A DNA stretch of 14,624 bases. Source: Sulfurimonas sp. GTDB taxonomy: Bacteria > Campylobacterota > Campylobacteria > Campylobacterales > Sulfurimonadaceae. The stretch is from the NCBI GenBank assembly GCA_026988735.1, contig JALSKR010000154.1:1-14624 (forward strand). Direction: 5' to 3'. The position numbers and the translations under genes are program-made. Shown piece after piece: positions 8,501 to 13,716 of this stretch. The notes beneath the pieces are model-generated. The model had not been told where the DNA came from, made no database searches, and worked only from the letters and a program-made list of their open reading frames with translations. The stretch's first letter is position 1. Each line of letters starts with the position of its first letter.

Positions 8501-8616
8501 CCAAGCGAGGTAAACATCTGTATAAGAGTATTTTCATTATTCGTATCAATATAAGATTCTTTTAAAAATTTAAAAAAGTCCTCTTTGTCTTTGTATCTGT
8601 AATTGTACTGCTTCAT
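5503..8616 (-). CDS. Cytoplasmic hybrid sensor histidine kinase: FIST_N-FIST_C-PAS-HisKA-HATPase-REC-Hpt
   Basis: 1037 residues, no membrane segment or signal peptide. Order: FIST_N (about 30-225, with GASTAGEI 62-69), FIST_C (about 226-365), linker helix (390-425), PAS (about 420-530, with YVNERFEEVSGYT 441-453), HisKA with phospho-acceptor His554 in NMSHEIRTPMNG, HATPase_c with N-box Asn667/Asn671, DSGIGI (704-709) and GGTGLGLS (733-740), REC (about 802-915) with Glu807/Asp808, phospho-acceptor Asp852, Thr881 and Lys903, and a C-terminal Hpt with His982 in AHKLKGAAG. FIST domains are intracellular sensors thought to bind small ligands such as amino acids; PAS may add redox or ligand input. 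All residues for a complete His-Asp-His relay are intact, so an external response regulator is expected; none is adjacent. An acidic linker (771-795) separates kinase and REC. A -10-like TATAGT (8642-8647, minus strand) lies upstream. The output target is unknown. Confidence 0.95.
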   Translation of the reverse strand: MKQYNYRYKDKEDFFKFLKESYIDTNNENTLIQMFTSLGSQEEIENIASQIHATLPNAALIGASTAGEIMNGEMLENSTVISISVFEKTRLHAYYERGEESYALGVALSKKVFDKETKCVITFLDGLQHNGQEYLYGLSVLNLNNVVLAGGMAGDMLDFKQTYTIFQNKVFDGGAVCVALKGEDLEVYQDYNLGWRAVGPTFTITKSEGARVYEIDNRPVKDVYAEVLGAFAVDNMPASTIEFPLICQEEDIFIARSMLHVNDDGSLLYGGNLEEGEKVRFGIGSRTLVNQYNTKNRLFDEESLQSCFIYSCLARKQFLGKELEKTFRLLEQKAPTSGFFTFGEFFLNNTRARLLNITTTILFLHEKGTRTLKSKCREKRRDKNVSKTDSALFNLIDYVTSELKEKERNFKASKFKLDEFLKALDSVVIISRTDTLGNITYVNERFEEVSGYTKEELIGKSHSIVRDPDVPDEVFAEMWREIRKGNIWQGEFANRAKDGSSYYVKSSIIPIHDENNKIIEYMAIREDVTSLVESRKKAEAAETAQAMFLANMSHEIRTPMNGILGFTELLGKTRLNATQEKYLNVISSSTKTLLNIVNDILDSSKITNNKISLEKVALNPFVEFATTYELLKSVADEKGLHYTLEIDNAISSCIYSDATRLRQVMINLLSNAIKFTPECGKVTFSISLVHETPTQQRVHFSIKDSGIGIAPDKLKEIFKPFVQAETSTTRRFGGTGLGLSISADLLHVFGSELQVESVEKEGSNFFFYLDFDLCDADEETVEEDNTHGGCKEDEACDKLYLHVLVAEDYEINRMLIESIFKKYTNVTLEFAHNGKEAVDKVAQNEYDLVFMDINMPVMNGLEATKNIRRELQSDVAIVALTANAIKGDREKFLACGMNDYLSKPIDSTKLEAILAKYSQGPEDAVSIDIEKILQQVNTKVGVGKEVGIKLLSLFLESLDELVPVLEDAFTSQDNKKIYETAHKLKGAAGALYLEDIHELMQTIEKSALEENAMQHKNKVELLYEYIEVFKTGVAQYH

Positions 8617-8684
8617 GAAAAATCTTTTTGTTTGAGTTTACACTATATGGCTTTATAAAGTTATTAATTATGCCTTCTTACTTA

Positions 8685-8704
8685 AGTTTGCTATAATTAC
8701 TCTC
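8685..8704 (+). promoter_or_regulatory. Extended -10 promoter for the coiled-coil lipoprotein-miaA operon
   Basis: A perfect TATAAT (8692-8697) is preceded by TGC, giving an extended -10 (TGnTATAAT) as is usual for sigma-70 promoters in Campylobacterota, which lack a conserved -35. The expected start of transcription is near 8704, leaving a leader of about 27 bases before the ATG at 8731, with AAGG at 8716-8719 as ribosome site. The region 8617-8730 is a divergent intergenic stretch shared with the hybrid kinase. Confidence 0.7.
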
Positions 8705-8730
8705 TAAAATAATACAAGGTTTGCCCAATT

Positions 8731-9402
8731 ATGAAATTTACTGTTTTTCTTTTTCTTCTCCTTTTTTTCACTGCCTGTAATTTCACAGAATCCAAAGAAG
8801 AGCTTGCCGCAAAACAGCTTGAGCAGAAAAAAGCTTTTGAAGCAAAAATTGCCGATACAAAAGAGGTACAGCTGAAAAAAATTGATGCACAAAAAGAGCA
8901 GGAACTGGCAAAAATCAATGCACAAACGACTCTGGCTAAAATGGAAAAAGCACAGCTTTTGGAAAAAATAAAACTTGAAGCCGCAGCACAAAAAGAAAAA
9001 ATGCTTTTGGCGCAGGCCAAAGAAAAAGAGGCTTTTGAAGCAAAACTGCGTGACTTAGAGCGTCAGGATGCTATGGAGTTGAAACGCTATCTTTTACTCA
9101 TACTCTTTTTTGTATTGGTTATTGCTACATATTTTATCTACATCTACTTCAAACGCAGACATGATGACAAACTCAGGGCCTATCAGGACAATCTCGACAA
9201 ATATTTTCATCAGCAGGAAAATATGACAAAAATGCGCATAGCCGAAAAAATCATTGACACTGTTGCCAGCGGAAAGCTTGAAAAAGAACAGGAAAGTGCA
9301 CTTATACAGGCACTCAGTGGAACCATCACCCCATCAGCACAAACAGAACTGTTGCTTGACGAGAGCAGTGAAGAAGTAGAACTCATCGAAGAGAAAAAAT
9401 GA
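8731..9402 (+). CDS. Putative lipoprotein / membrane protein with long Ala-Lys-Glu-Gln coiled coil
   Basis: Unrecognised family, 223 residues. A hydrophobic N-terminus ends in a lipobox-like FTAC with Cys16 (Phe at -3 is atypical, Ala at -1 good). Residues 20-118 are a nearly continuous coiled coil rich in Ala, Lys, Glu and Gln with irregular repeats such as FEAKI/FEAKL and KxQELAKINAQ. A second membrane segment spans about 120-140 and is followed by Lys-Arg-Arg, so the C-terminus (141-223, ending in an acidic tail) should be cytoplasmic. If Cys16 is lipidated, the coiled coil would sit in the periplasm between two anchors, an odd topology; alternatively the N-terminus is a plain membrane helix. 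Its stop overlaps the miaA start (ATGA, 9399-9402), so it is translated with miaA, though no functional link is evident. The ORF on the opposite strand here is a by-product of the repetitive codons. Confidence 0.8.
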   Translation: MKFTVFLFLLLFFTACNFTESKEELAAKQLEQKKAFEAKIADTKEVQLKKIDAQKEQELAKINAQTTLAKMEKAQLLEKIKLEAAAQKEKMLLAQAKEKEAFEAKLRDLERQDAMELKRYLLLILFFVLVIATYFIYIYFKRRHDDKLRAYQDNLDKYFHQQENMTKMRIAEKIIDTVASGKLEKEQESALIQALSGTITPSAQTELLLDESSEEVELIEEKK

Positions 9403-10289
9403 CACCACGCCAACTTGCCATCATAGGACCTACCGCTTCTGGAAAAAGTGATCTGGCTATTAAAGTTGCACAAAAACTTAATGCCTACATACTCTCCATA
9501 GACTCTTTAAGTATCTATAAAGAGATAGACATCGTTTCTGCTAAACCATCCAAAGAAGAGCTTGCACAAATCAAACATTTTGGCATCAACGAACTCTTTG
9601 TCAATGAATATTTCAGTGTTGATATTTTTATAGATTTATACAAAAAAGTTTATGCTACATGTAAAGAAGAGGGTAAAAATCTCGTTATAGTAGGCGGTAC
9701 CTCTTTTTATCTTAAATCTCTGCTTGAGGGACTGTCACCCTTACCACCTATTAGCTCAGAACATCGTTTACATGTAAAGCACAAACTGCAAAACCTGCAA
9801 GAGTGCCATGATTTTTTAACAAAGATTGATGCAGAACATATGCAAAAAATAACTCCTCATGACAAATACCGCATAGAAAAAGCACTCTTGATTTATGAAG
9901 CTTCACAACTCCCACCGAGCCAATGGTTCAAACAAAATCCGCCAAAGCCTGTCATTACAGATTTGCAGATTTACAATATTGATGTAGAGCGTGAAGTATT
10001 GCGTGAGCGTATCCAAAAAAGAACACAAAAGATGTATGAACAAGGGCTTATTGACGAGGTCTGTTTTTTGGAACAAAAATATACAAGAGCACCCCATGCC
10101 ATTGGTGCGATAGGCATCGTAGAGGTTTTAGACTACCTTGATGGAAAAATTGAAAAAGAGGAGATGCTCTCACTTATCTCTACACATACAGCCCAACTTG
10201 CCAAAAGACAGCAAACTTTTAACCGCACACAGTTTGCTGATGTAACAAGTGCAAAACTTGAGGATTTAGAGGAACTTATACTTTCTTAA
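9399..10289 (+). CDS. miaA: tRNA dimethylallyltransferase
   Basis: MiaA, 296 residues, transfers the dimethylallyl group to N6 of A37 in tRNAs reading codons that begin with U, the first step to ms2i6A. Motifs: P-loop GPTASGKS (10-17) that binds the prenyl diphosphate, catalytic-site Asp35 in SIDSLSIY followed by DIVSAKP (44-50), GGTSFYL (99-105), the region KYRIEKALLIYE, the MiaA signature QKRTQKMYEQGLIDEV, and C-terminal QQTFNRTQF. The usual DSRQVYRGMDIGTAKP is altered to DSLSIYKEIDIVSAKP, which as I recall it is the Campylobacterota form. The ATG is inside the stop of the coiled-coil gene. The stop overlaps the stop of the convergent porin gene (10286-10289) with no terminator between. Two copies of the iterated TACATGTAA motif (9656-9664 and 9769-9777) lie in this gene. 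Confidence 0.96.
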   Translation: MTPRQLAIIGPTASGKSDLAIKVAQKLNAYILSIDSLSIYKEIDIVSAKPSKEELAQIKHFGINELFVNEYFSVDIFIDLYKKVYATCKEEGKNLVIVGGTSFYLKSLLEGLSPLPPISSEHRLHVKHKLQNLQECHDFLTKIDAEHMQKITPHDKYRIEKALLIYEASQLPPSQWFKQNPPKPVITDLQIYNIDVEREVLRERIQKRTQKMYEQGLIDEVCFLEQKYTRAPHAIGAIGIVEVLDYLDGKIEKEEMLSLISTHTAQLAKRQQTFNRTQFADVTSAKLEDLEELILS

Positions 10290-11560
10290 AAAGCATAATT
10301 CAGTCGAAGAAGTGTACGCTTATATCCGGCATCGTTACTTCCACTGTTCTTTTTGTCATCCACAAGTGCATAACTCGCTTCAAAATCCAACTTATCACTT
10401 GCTATATAACTAAAAATAATATCGTGTTCTTCATACTCTACAGGTGCGGCTGCATTCGTACCATCAAAACGACCAAAAGCATACGAAAATCCCAAATTTT
10501 GTAAAACAGTTTGACTTAAATCAATTTCCATACCCACTACATAAGCACTGGCATCATCAATAGAATCTATTGTCATTTCTTCCATAGATGTATAGTAGGG
10601 GCCTCCTCCATATCCAATAATAATCGTTTGGTTGCCAGGTGTTATAACATCATTGTAGGCAAAACTTATTCCTATTCCTTTATAAGTGACACCTGTTACG
10701 CCACCATAAACATCGCCCTCAATCATCGAAGAAGAACGTTCGTGATAATGGGCATATTGTCCTGCTAAAGATATACCGATATCACTGTTGAGCGATACTT
10801 CATATGTAGCCTCTATATATTCTAAATCTGTCTGTTTATCAAAACCATAATACCAAGCCTGCAGTTCTACATTTTCAAAACTTTTATTCATTACACCAAA
10901 AAATACTGCATATTTTCCCGTTTCTCCAGTTGCACCTATTGTTCCAGGTATATCTTTAAATTTTGAAATATTTTGACCAGAATCATATCCTGCCCATGCT
11001 GTAATATAACCAGAAACAAAAACAAAATCTTTTATACCACCATAGCCTAATGTCACAGCTTCAAAAGTATTGGGAACCATACGAATATCATCTCTGTCAT
11101 TAAAAGGTGTATCTAGTTTTTGTCGTCCAATGCGTAAATCAAAATTATTATAGTAATAGTCAATATATGCTTCTCCAAAATATGTCAAAGAACTGCCATC
11201 TCCATCGAAAAAATCAAGATTTAATTTACCGGTATTAAAATCTCCACTTAGCGGTGTTATATTTTGCGAAACAAATAAAGAAAGACCAATAGAAGTGTTA
11301 TAATATTTCGCACTTTCATATTTTATCTCCCCTCCTATAGCAGTACCATATGTATCTGGTGTTGTTGTTGCATCATTGTTTTGTCTGACATGTGCTAATC
11401 GAATGTGTCCGGAAACTTCTCCCTGCGTAAAAACATCATCAAACGAATCAACGCTAACAAAATCTGTACCATCACATAGACACACACTGCTACATCTATA
11501 ATCTTGCATTGCAAATGACATAGAACACAAAACACCAATCAAACTAAAATATTTTACCAT
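10286..11560 (-). CDS. OprD-like outer-membrane porin
   Basis: A 424-residue outer-membrane beta-barrel. A signal peptide (about 1-17, cleavage near SFA-MQ) precedes a mature protein of alternating hydrophobic/polar strands that ends in Leu-Asn-Tyr-Ala-Phe, the terminal-Phe signal for BAM insertion. The segment RIGRQKLDTPF...DDIRMVPNTFEA (142-169) is characteristic of OprD-family porins, which import small solutes such as amino acids, dipeptides or aromatic acids. The substrate here is not visible. The mature N-terminus has an unusual Cys cluster, Cys23, Cys27 and Cys29. The ATG has an AAGGA site about 9 bases upstream and follows the aguB stop by 17 bases, so it is probably the third gene of the ppiC-aguB-porin operon, though an additional promoter inside aguB is possible for an abundant porin. 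The 3' end overlaps the miaA stop. Confidence 0.86.
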   Translation of the reverse strand: MVKYFSLIGVLCSMSFAMQDYRCSSVCLCDGTDFVSVDSFDDVFTQGEVSGHIRLAHVRQNNDATTTPDTYGTAIGGEIKYESAKYYNTSIGLSLFVSQNITPLSGDFNTGKLNLDFFDGDGSSLTYFGEAYIDYYYNNFDLRIGRQKLDTPFNDRDDIRMVPNTFEAVTLGYGGIKDFVFVSGYITAWAGYDSGQNISKFKDIPGTIGATGETGKYAVFFGVMNKSFENVELQAWYYGFDKQTDLEYIEATYEVSLNSDIGISLAGQYAHYHERSSSMIEGDVYGGVTGVTYKGIGISFAYNDVITPGNQTIIIGYGGGPYYTSMEEMTIDSIDDASAYVVGMEIDLSQTVLQNLGFSYAFGRFDGTNAAAPVEYEEHDIIFSYIASDKLDFEASYALVDDKKNSGSNDAGYKRTLLRLNYAF

Positions 11561-11577
11561 TTAACACTTTTCCTTAA

Positions 11578-12438
11578 TTATTTTTCTTTACATAGAGGAG
11601 TATACATCTGACTTCTTCTGTCTCTTAATAATCCCCAATACTCTCTTTGCTTTGCGTTTTCATCTAAATCATATTCACCGTAAATTATCTCTTCCTTGTC
11701 ACGAGAGGCTTCGGCAATTTTTTTGCCTGTGTAATCTGTAATGAATGAAGAACCATAAAAAGTAAGTTCACAGTTTTCTCCCCTCTCTTTGCCAATACGG
11801 TTTGCAGCAACTACGGGCACGGTATTTGCCGCGGCATGTCCCATCTGTACTCTTTGCCAGTGTTCTTTTGAATCTAGCCCGATTTCAGGTTCACTTCCAA
11901 TGGCTGTCGGGTAAAAGATAATCTCAGCACCCATAAGTGTCAAAGCCCGTGCTGTCTCACAAAACCATTGATCCCAGCAGATTCCGACGCCGATTTTTCC
12001 GTATGCTGTTTCATAGACTTTAAAGCCTGTGTCTCCGGGTTTGAAGTAAAACTTTTCTTCATAGCCCGGGCCGTCAGGTATATGTGTTTTTTGGTAATTG
12101 TCCATCACAGTTCCGTCTGCATTAATGACAACAAGTGAGTTAAAACAACCTTCTTGTGCTTTTTCAAAATAACTAACTAATACAACTACATGTAATGCTT
12201 TTGCCAGATCTGCAAAATGTTGAATTAGTTTGTTATTTTTAAGCGGTTTTGCCCACTCAAAATATTTTTTGTCTTTGTCTTTACAAAAGTAAAGCCCTTC
12301 AAAAAGTTCCGGTAAAAGTATGATCTTGGCCCCATTTGCAGCAGCCTCGCGGACAAACTGCTCAGCCTTTAAAACATTAGCGTGTTTATCTTCGCTCATA
12401 CTCATCTGAATTGCAGCCACTTTTACCGGTTTACTCAT
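11578..12438 (-). CDS. aguB: Carbon-nitrogen hydrolase, probably N-carbamoylputrescine amidase
   Basis: A 286-residue nitrilase-superfamily enzyme with the complete catalytic set: Glu44 in LLPELFEG, Lys117 in QKTHIPDGPG, and nucleophile Cys154 in GVGICWDQWFCETAR. A second acidic residue (Glu127/128 in GPGYEEKFYF) also fits. The WDQWFPE-like motif and the overall length match AguB, which hydrolyses N-carbamoylputrescine to putrescine, CO2 and NH3, the last step of the agmatine route to putrescine and spermidine. The partner agmatine deiminase (aguA) is not in the window. Beta-alanine synthase-like or other amidases of the same branch are the alternatives. The start follows the ppiC stop by 3 bases, and the porin gene follows by 17 bases. 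One TACATGTAA copy (12187-12195) is read as Leu-His-Val. Confidence 0.9.
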   Translation of the reverse strand: MSKPVKVAAIQMSMSEDKHANVLKAEQFVREAAANGAKIILLPELFEGLYFCKDKDKKYFEWAKPLKNNKLIQHFADLAKALHVVVLVSYFEKAQEGCFNSLVVINADGTVMDNYQKTHIPDGPGYEEKFYFKPGDTGFKVYETAYGKIGVGICWDQWFCETARALTLMGAEIIFYPTAIGSEPEIGLDSKEHWQRVQMGHAAANTVPVVAANRIGKERGENCELTFYGSSFITDYTGKKIAEASRDKEEIIYGEYDLDENAKQREYWGLLRDRRSQMYTPLCKEK

Positions 12439-12441
12439 AAC

Positions 12442-12720
12442 CTACCCTCTGCCTGTCACTTCTAAAAGATGGTACCCAAACTGTGTTTGAATCGGTCCGT
12501 ACACAACACCTACATCTCCGCTAAATACCGCTTTGTCAAATTCAGGAACCATCTGTCCCGGACCAAACTGTCCTAAATCTCCGCCATTTGCAGAAGAAGG
12601 ACATGTTGAATTTGCTTTTGCCACCTCACCAAAATCCGCTCCGTTTTCTATCTCTTTTTTAAGTTCATTACATTTTTCTTCACTCTCTACAAGTATATGT
12701 CTAGCTGTTGCCCATGCCAT
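12442..12720 (-). CDS. ppiC: Small cytoplasmic parvulin peptidyl-prolyl cis-trans isomerase (PpiC type)
   Basis: A 92-residue stand-alone parvulin domain without signal peptide, matching E. coli PpiC (Par10) in length and layout: ATARHILVESEE at the start with active-site His8, the CPSSANGGDLGQF block (40-52) with Cys40 in the catalytic position, GQMVPEFDKAVFS (55-67), and TQFGYHLLEV (79-88) with His84. It catalyses cis-trans isomerisation of prolyl bonds in the cytoplasm. It is the first gene of the operon with aguB and the porin, separated from aguB by 3 bases. The ATG has an AAGGAA site about 8 bases upstream. A minus-strand -10 candidate TATAAG (12766-12771) would give a leader of roughly 40 bases. 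Confidence 0.94.
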   Translation of the reverse strand: MAWATARHILVESEEKCNELKKEIENGADFGEVAKANSTCPSSANGGDLGQFGPGQMVPEFDKAVFSGDVGVVYGPIQTQFGYHLLEVTGRG

Positions 12721-12765
12721 ATTTTCAATTCCTTAGTTTTATTTCTAAAATTTTACTCTCTTTTT

Positions 12766-12774
12766 ACTTATAAT
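12766..12774. promoter_or_regulatory. Divergent -10 region upstream of ppiC
   Basis: The string CTTATAATT contains TATAAG on the minus strand (12766-12771), correctly placed to drive ppiC, and overlapping TATAAT on the plus strand (12769-12774), which could serve as an upstream promoter for the lipoprotein gene. The gap 12721-12840 is very AT-rich and has no other visible structure. Confidence 0.45.
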
Positions 12775-12805
12775 TAAACTCTAAAATCTATTTCTTAGTT
12801 ACTTT

Positions 12806-12820
12806 TGGTACAATGCCTAA
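12806..12820 (+). promoter_or_regulatory. Extended -10 promoter for the single-Cys lipoprotein gene
   Basis: TGGTACAAT (TACAAT at 12809-12814 preceded by TGn) is an extended -10 element. It predicts a transcript start near 12821, about 20 bases before the ATG at 12841, with GGAG at 12828-12831. This placement also argues against the longer reading frame that begins with a TTG at 12805, since that codon would lie in the promoter itself. Confidence 0.6.
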
Positions 12821-12840
12821 AAATTATGGAGAAAAGAATT

Positions 12841-13410
12841 ATGAAAAATATACTTATAGGAATTTTAGCAACTTTTTTACTGCTGGGATGTAGCTCAAAG
12901 AGTGATGAAAATAAAAATATAGAACCAAAACTTGTTGTCGGAAAAAGTTTGACAGATTTAAACCTTAAAGACCAGTTTGGCAAAGAGCATAGCTTAAATG
13001 CAGATACATACAAAGTGATTTTTGCTTTTGACAAAGAGCCTGCACATACATGTAACGACTTTTTTAACACACAAAAACCTACATATCTGCAAGAGCATCA
13101 TGTACAGTTTGTAGCCGATGTCAGTGCTGCTCCTTCTATCATCAGAAGCCTCTTTATTTTACCGGGACTCAAAGATTTCAAACATATTGTACTGCTCTTG
13201 GATGACAAAAACATTGCTGCGCCTTATAGAAAAGGTGTAGATACAACCAAGATTGTCGTTGTGACACTTTTAAACAAAAAAATCACTGACATTAAAACTG
13301 TCAGCACAAAAGAAAAGTTACAAAAAGAAGTAGAAGATGACTCTGCTATGTCATACATCGCACCCGTTATCAACAAAGTCATGGACAGCGTCGATAACGC
13401 TGCAAAATAA
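12841..13410 (+). CDS. Lipoprotein with a thioredoxin-like fold lacking a CxxC motif
   Basis: 189 residues from the ATG at 12841. This start is chosen because GGAG lies 9 bases upstream and because it gives a perfect lipoprotein signal: MKNILIGILATFLLLGC with lipobox LLGC and lipidated Cys17 followed by Ser-Ser. The frame is open further upstream to a TTG at 12805, but that falls in the promoter. The body (about 35-165) reads like a thioredoxin/peroxiredoxin-type alpha-beta fold: 'GKSLTDLNLKDQFGKEHSL' resembles the opening of TlpA/Prx proteins ('DL.DQFG....L'), and the strand VIFAFDKEPAHTCNDF holds the only Cys of the mature domain, Cys71, at the site expected for the active site, without a partner. 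A redox or structural periplasmic role is possible but unproven; I do not recognise the family by name. Ser18 at +2 predicts sorting to the outer membrane by the Lol pathway. Confidence 0.82.
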   Translation: MKNILIGILATFLLLGCSSKSDENKNIEPKLVVGKSLTDLNLKDQFGKEHSLNADTYKVIFAFDKEPAHTCNDFFNTQKPTYLQEHHVQFVADVSAAPSIIRSLFILPGLKDFKHIVLLLDDKNIAAPYRKGVDTTKIVVVTLLNKKITDIKTVSTKEKLQKEVEDDSAMSYIAPVINKVMDSVDNAAK

Positions 13411-13705
13411 CAGCAACAGACGAAAATATATAATCAGGTTTGATGCCAAAAGACAAATCTTTTTCTAAAAACATTTTTGTCACATCAAATGCTGTAATGA
13501 TTTCATCACGAACAATCTCAAAGCCCATTTATTGCAGTTTTGCAACGACTTGGGCAGAGGTTTTTTGGGTGGTATTTGTCAAAAAACGTACAGAATAATG
13601 TTTTTTTATCTCTTTTATTGCTGCCCCTGGAACCGGGCTGTCACCCACATATAAAACACCACCGATGTCGCACAGTACCGCTTTTACTGATGTATCAAAT
13701 AGCAT
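13411..13705 (-). pseudogene. Decayed HAD-superfamily (IIA, LHPP-like) phosphatase remnant with in-frame stop
   Basis: Translating the minus strand from the ATG at 13703-13705 gives a clear HAD-IIA N-terminus: KAVLCDIGGVLYVGDSPVPG (motif I Asp13), then VRFLTNTTQKT (motif II with the conserved Thr) and a helix ending KLQ. Codon 59 is TAA (13529-13531), after which the same frame resumes as MGFEIVRDEIITAFDVTKMFLEK, the expected continuation in LHPP-like proteins, so one AAA or CAA to TAA change would explain the stop. Similarity fades near 13460, and the frame ends at TGA (13379-13381) inside the 3' end of the convergent lipoprotein gene; the catalytic cap and motifs III/IV of a ~250-residue enzyme are missing. 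A strong AGGAGG sits 5 bases before the ATG, immediately after the glutaminase stop, so it was once translated with glsA. The first 58 codons may still be made as a peptide. Confidence 0.85.
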
Positions 13706-13716
13706 AACATCCTCCT

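Larger units (their letters stand above)
446..13054 (+). repeat. Iterated 9-mer TACATGTAA, eight dispersed copies
   Basis: The 9-mer TACATGTAA starts at 447, 1784, 6208, 7834, 9656, 9769, 12187 and 13047. I looked for every ACATGTA by eye and found only these eight, and all extend to TACATGTAA on the plus strand. Three copies (447, 7834, 9769) are full 10-bp palindromes TTACATGTAA; the other five are asymmetric and all point the same way. Five copies are in minus-strand genes and three in plus-strand genes. The coordinates given here span the whole set; the intervening sequence is not part of the repeat. Confidence 0.7.

Noticed and set aside
8697..9020. Minus-strand reading frame rich in Cys, Ser, Phe and Ala
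   Set aside because: It is antisense to the Ala/Lys/Glu coiled coil; low-complexity codons on the plus strand produce long open frames on the other strand. No ribosome site or family resemblance.
12805..12840. Longer N-terminus for the single-Cys lipoprotein starting at TTG 12805
   Set aside because: The TTG lies within an extended -10 element, while ATG 12841 has GGAG 9 bases upstream and gives a perfect lipoprotein signal peptide.
13704..13710. ATG at 13708-13710 as start of the gene after glutaminase
   Set aside because: That frame stops after eight codons; the ATG at 13703-13705 opens the HAD-like frame with better spacing from AGGAGG.
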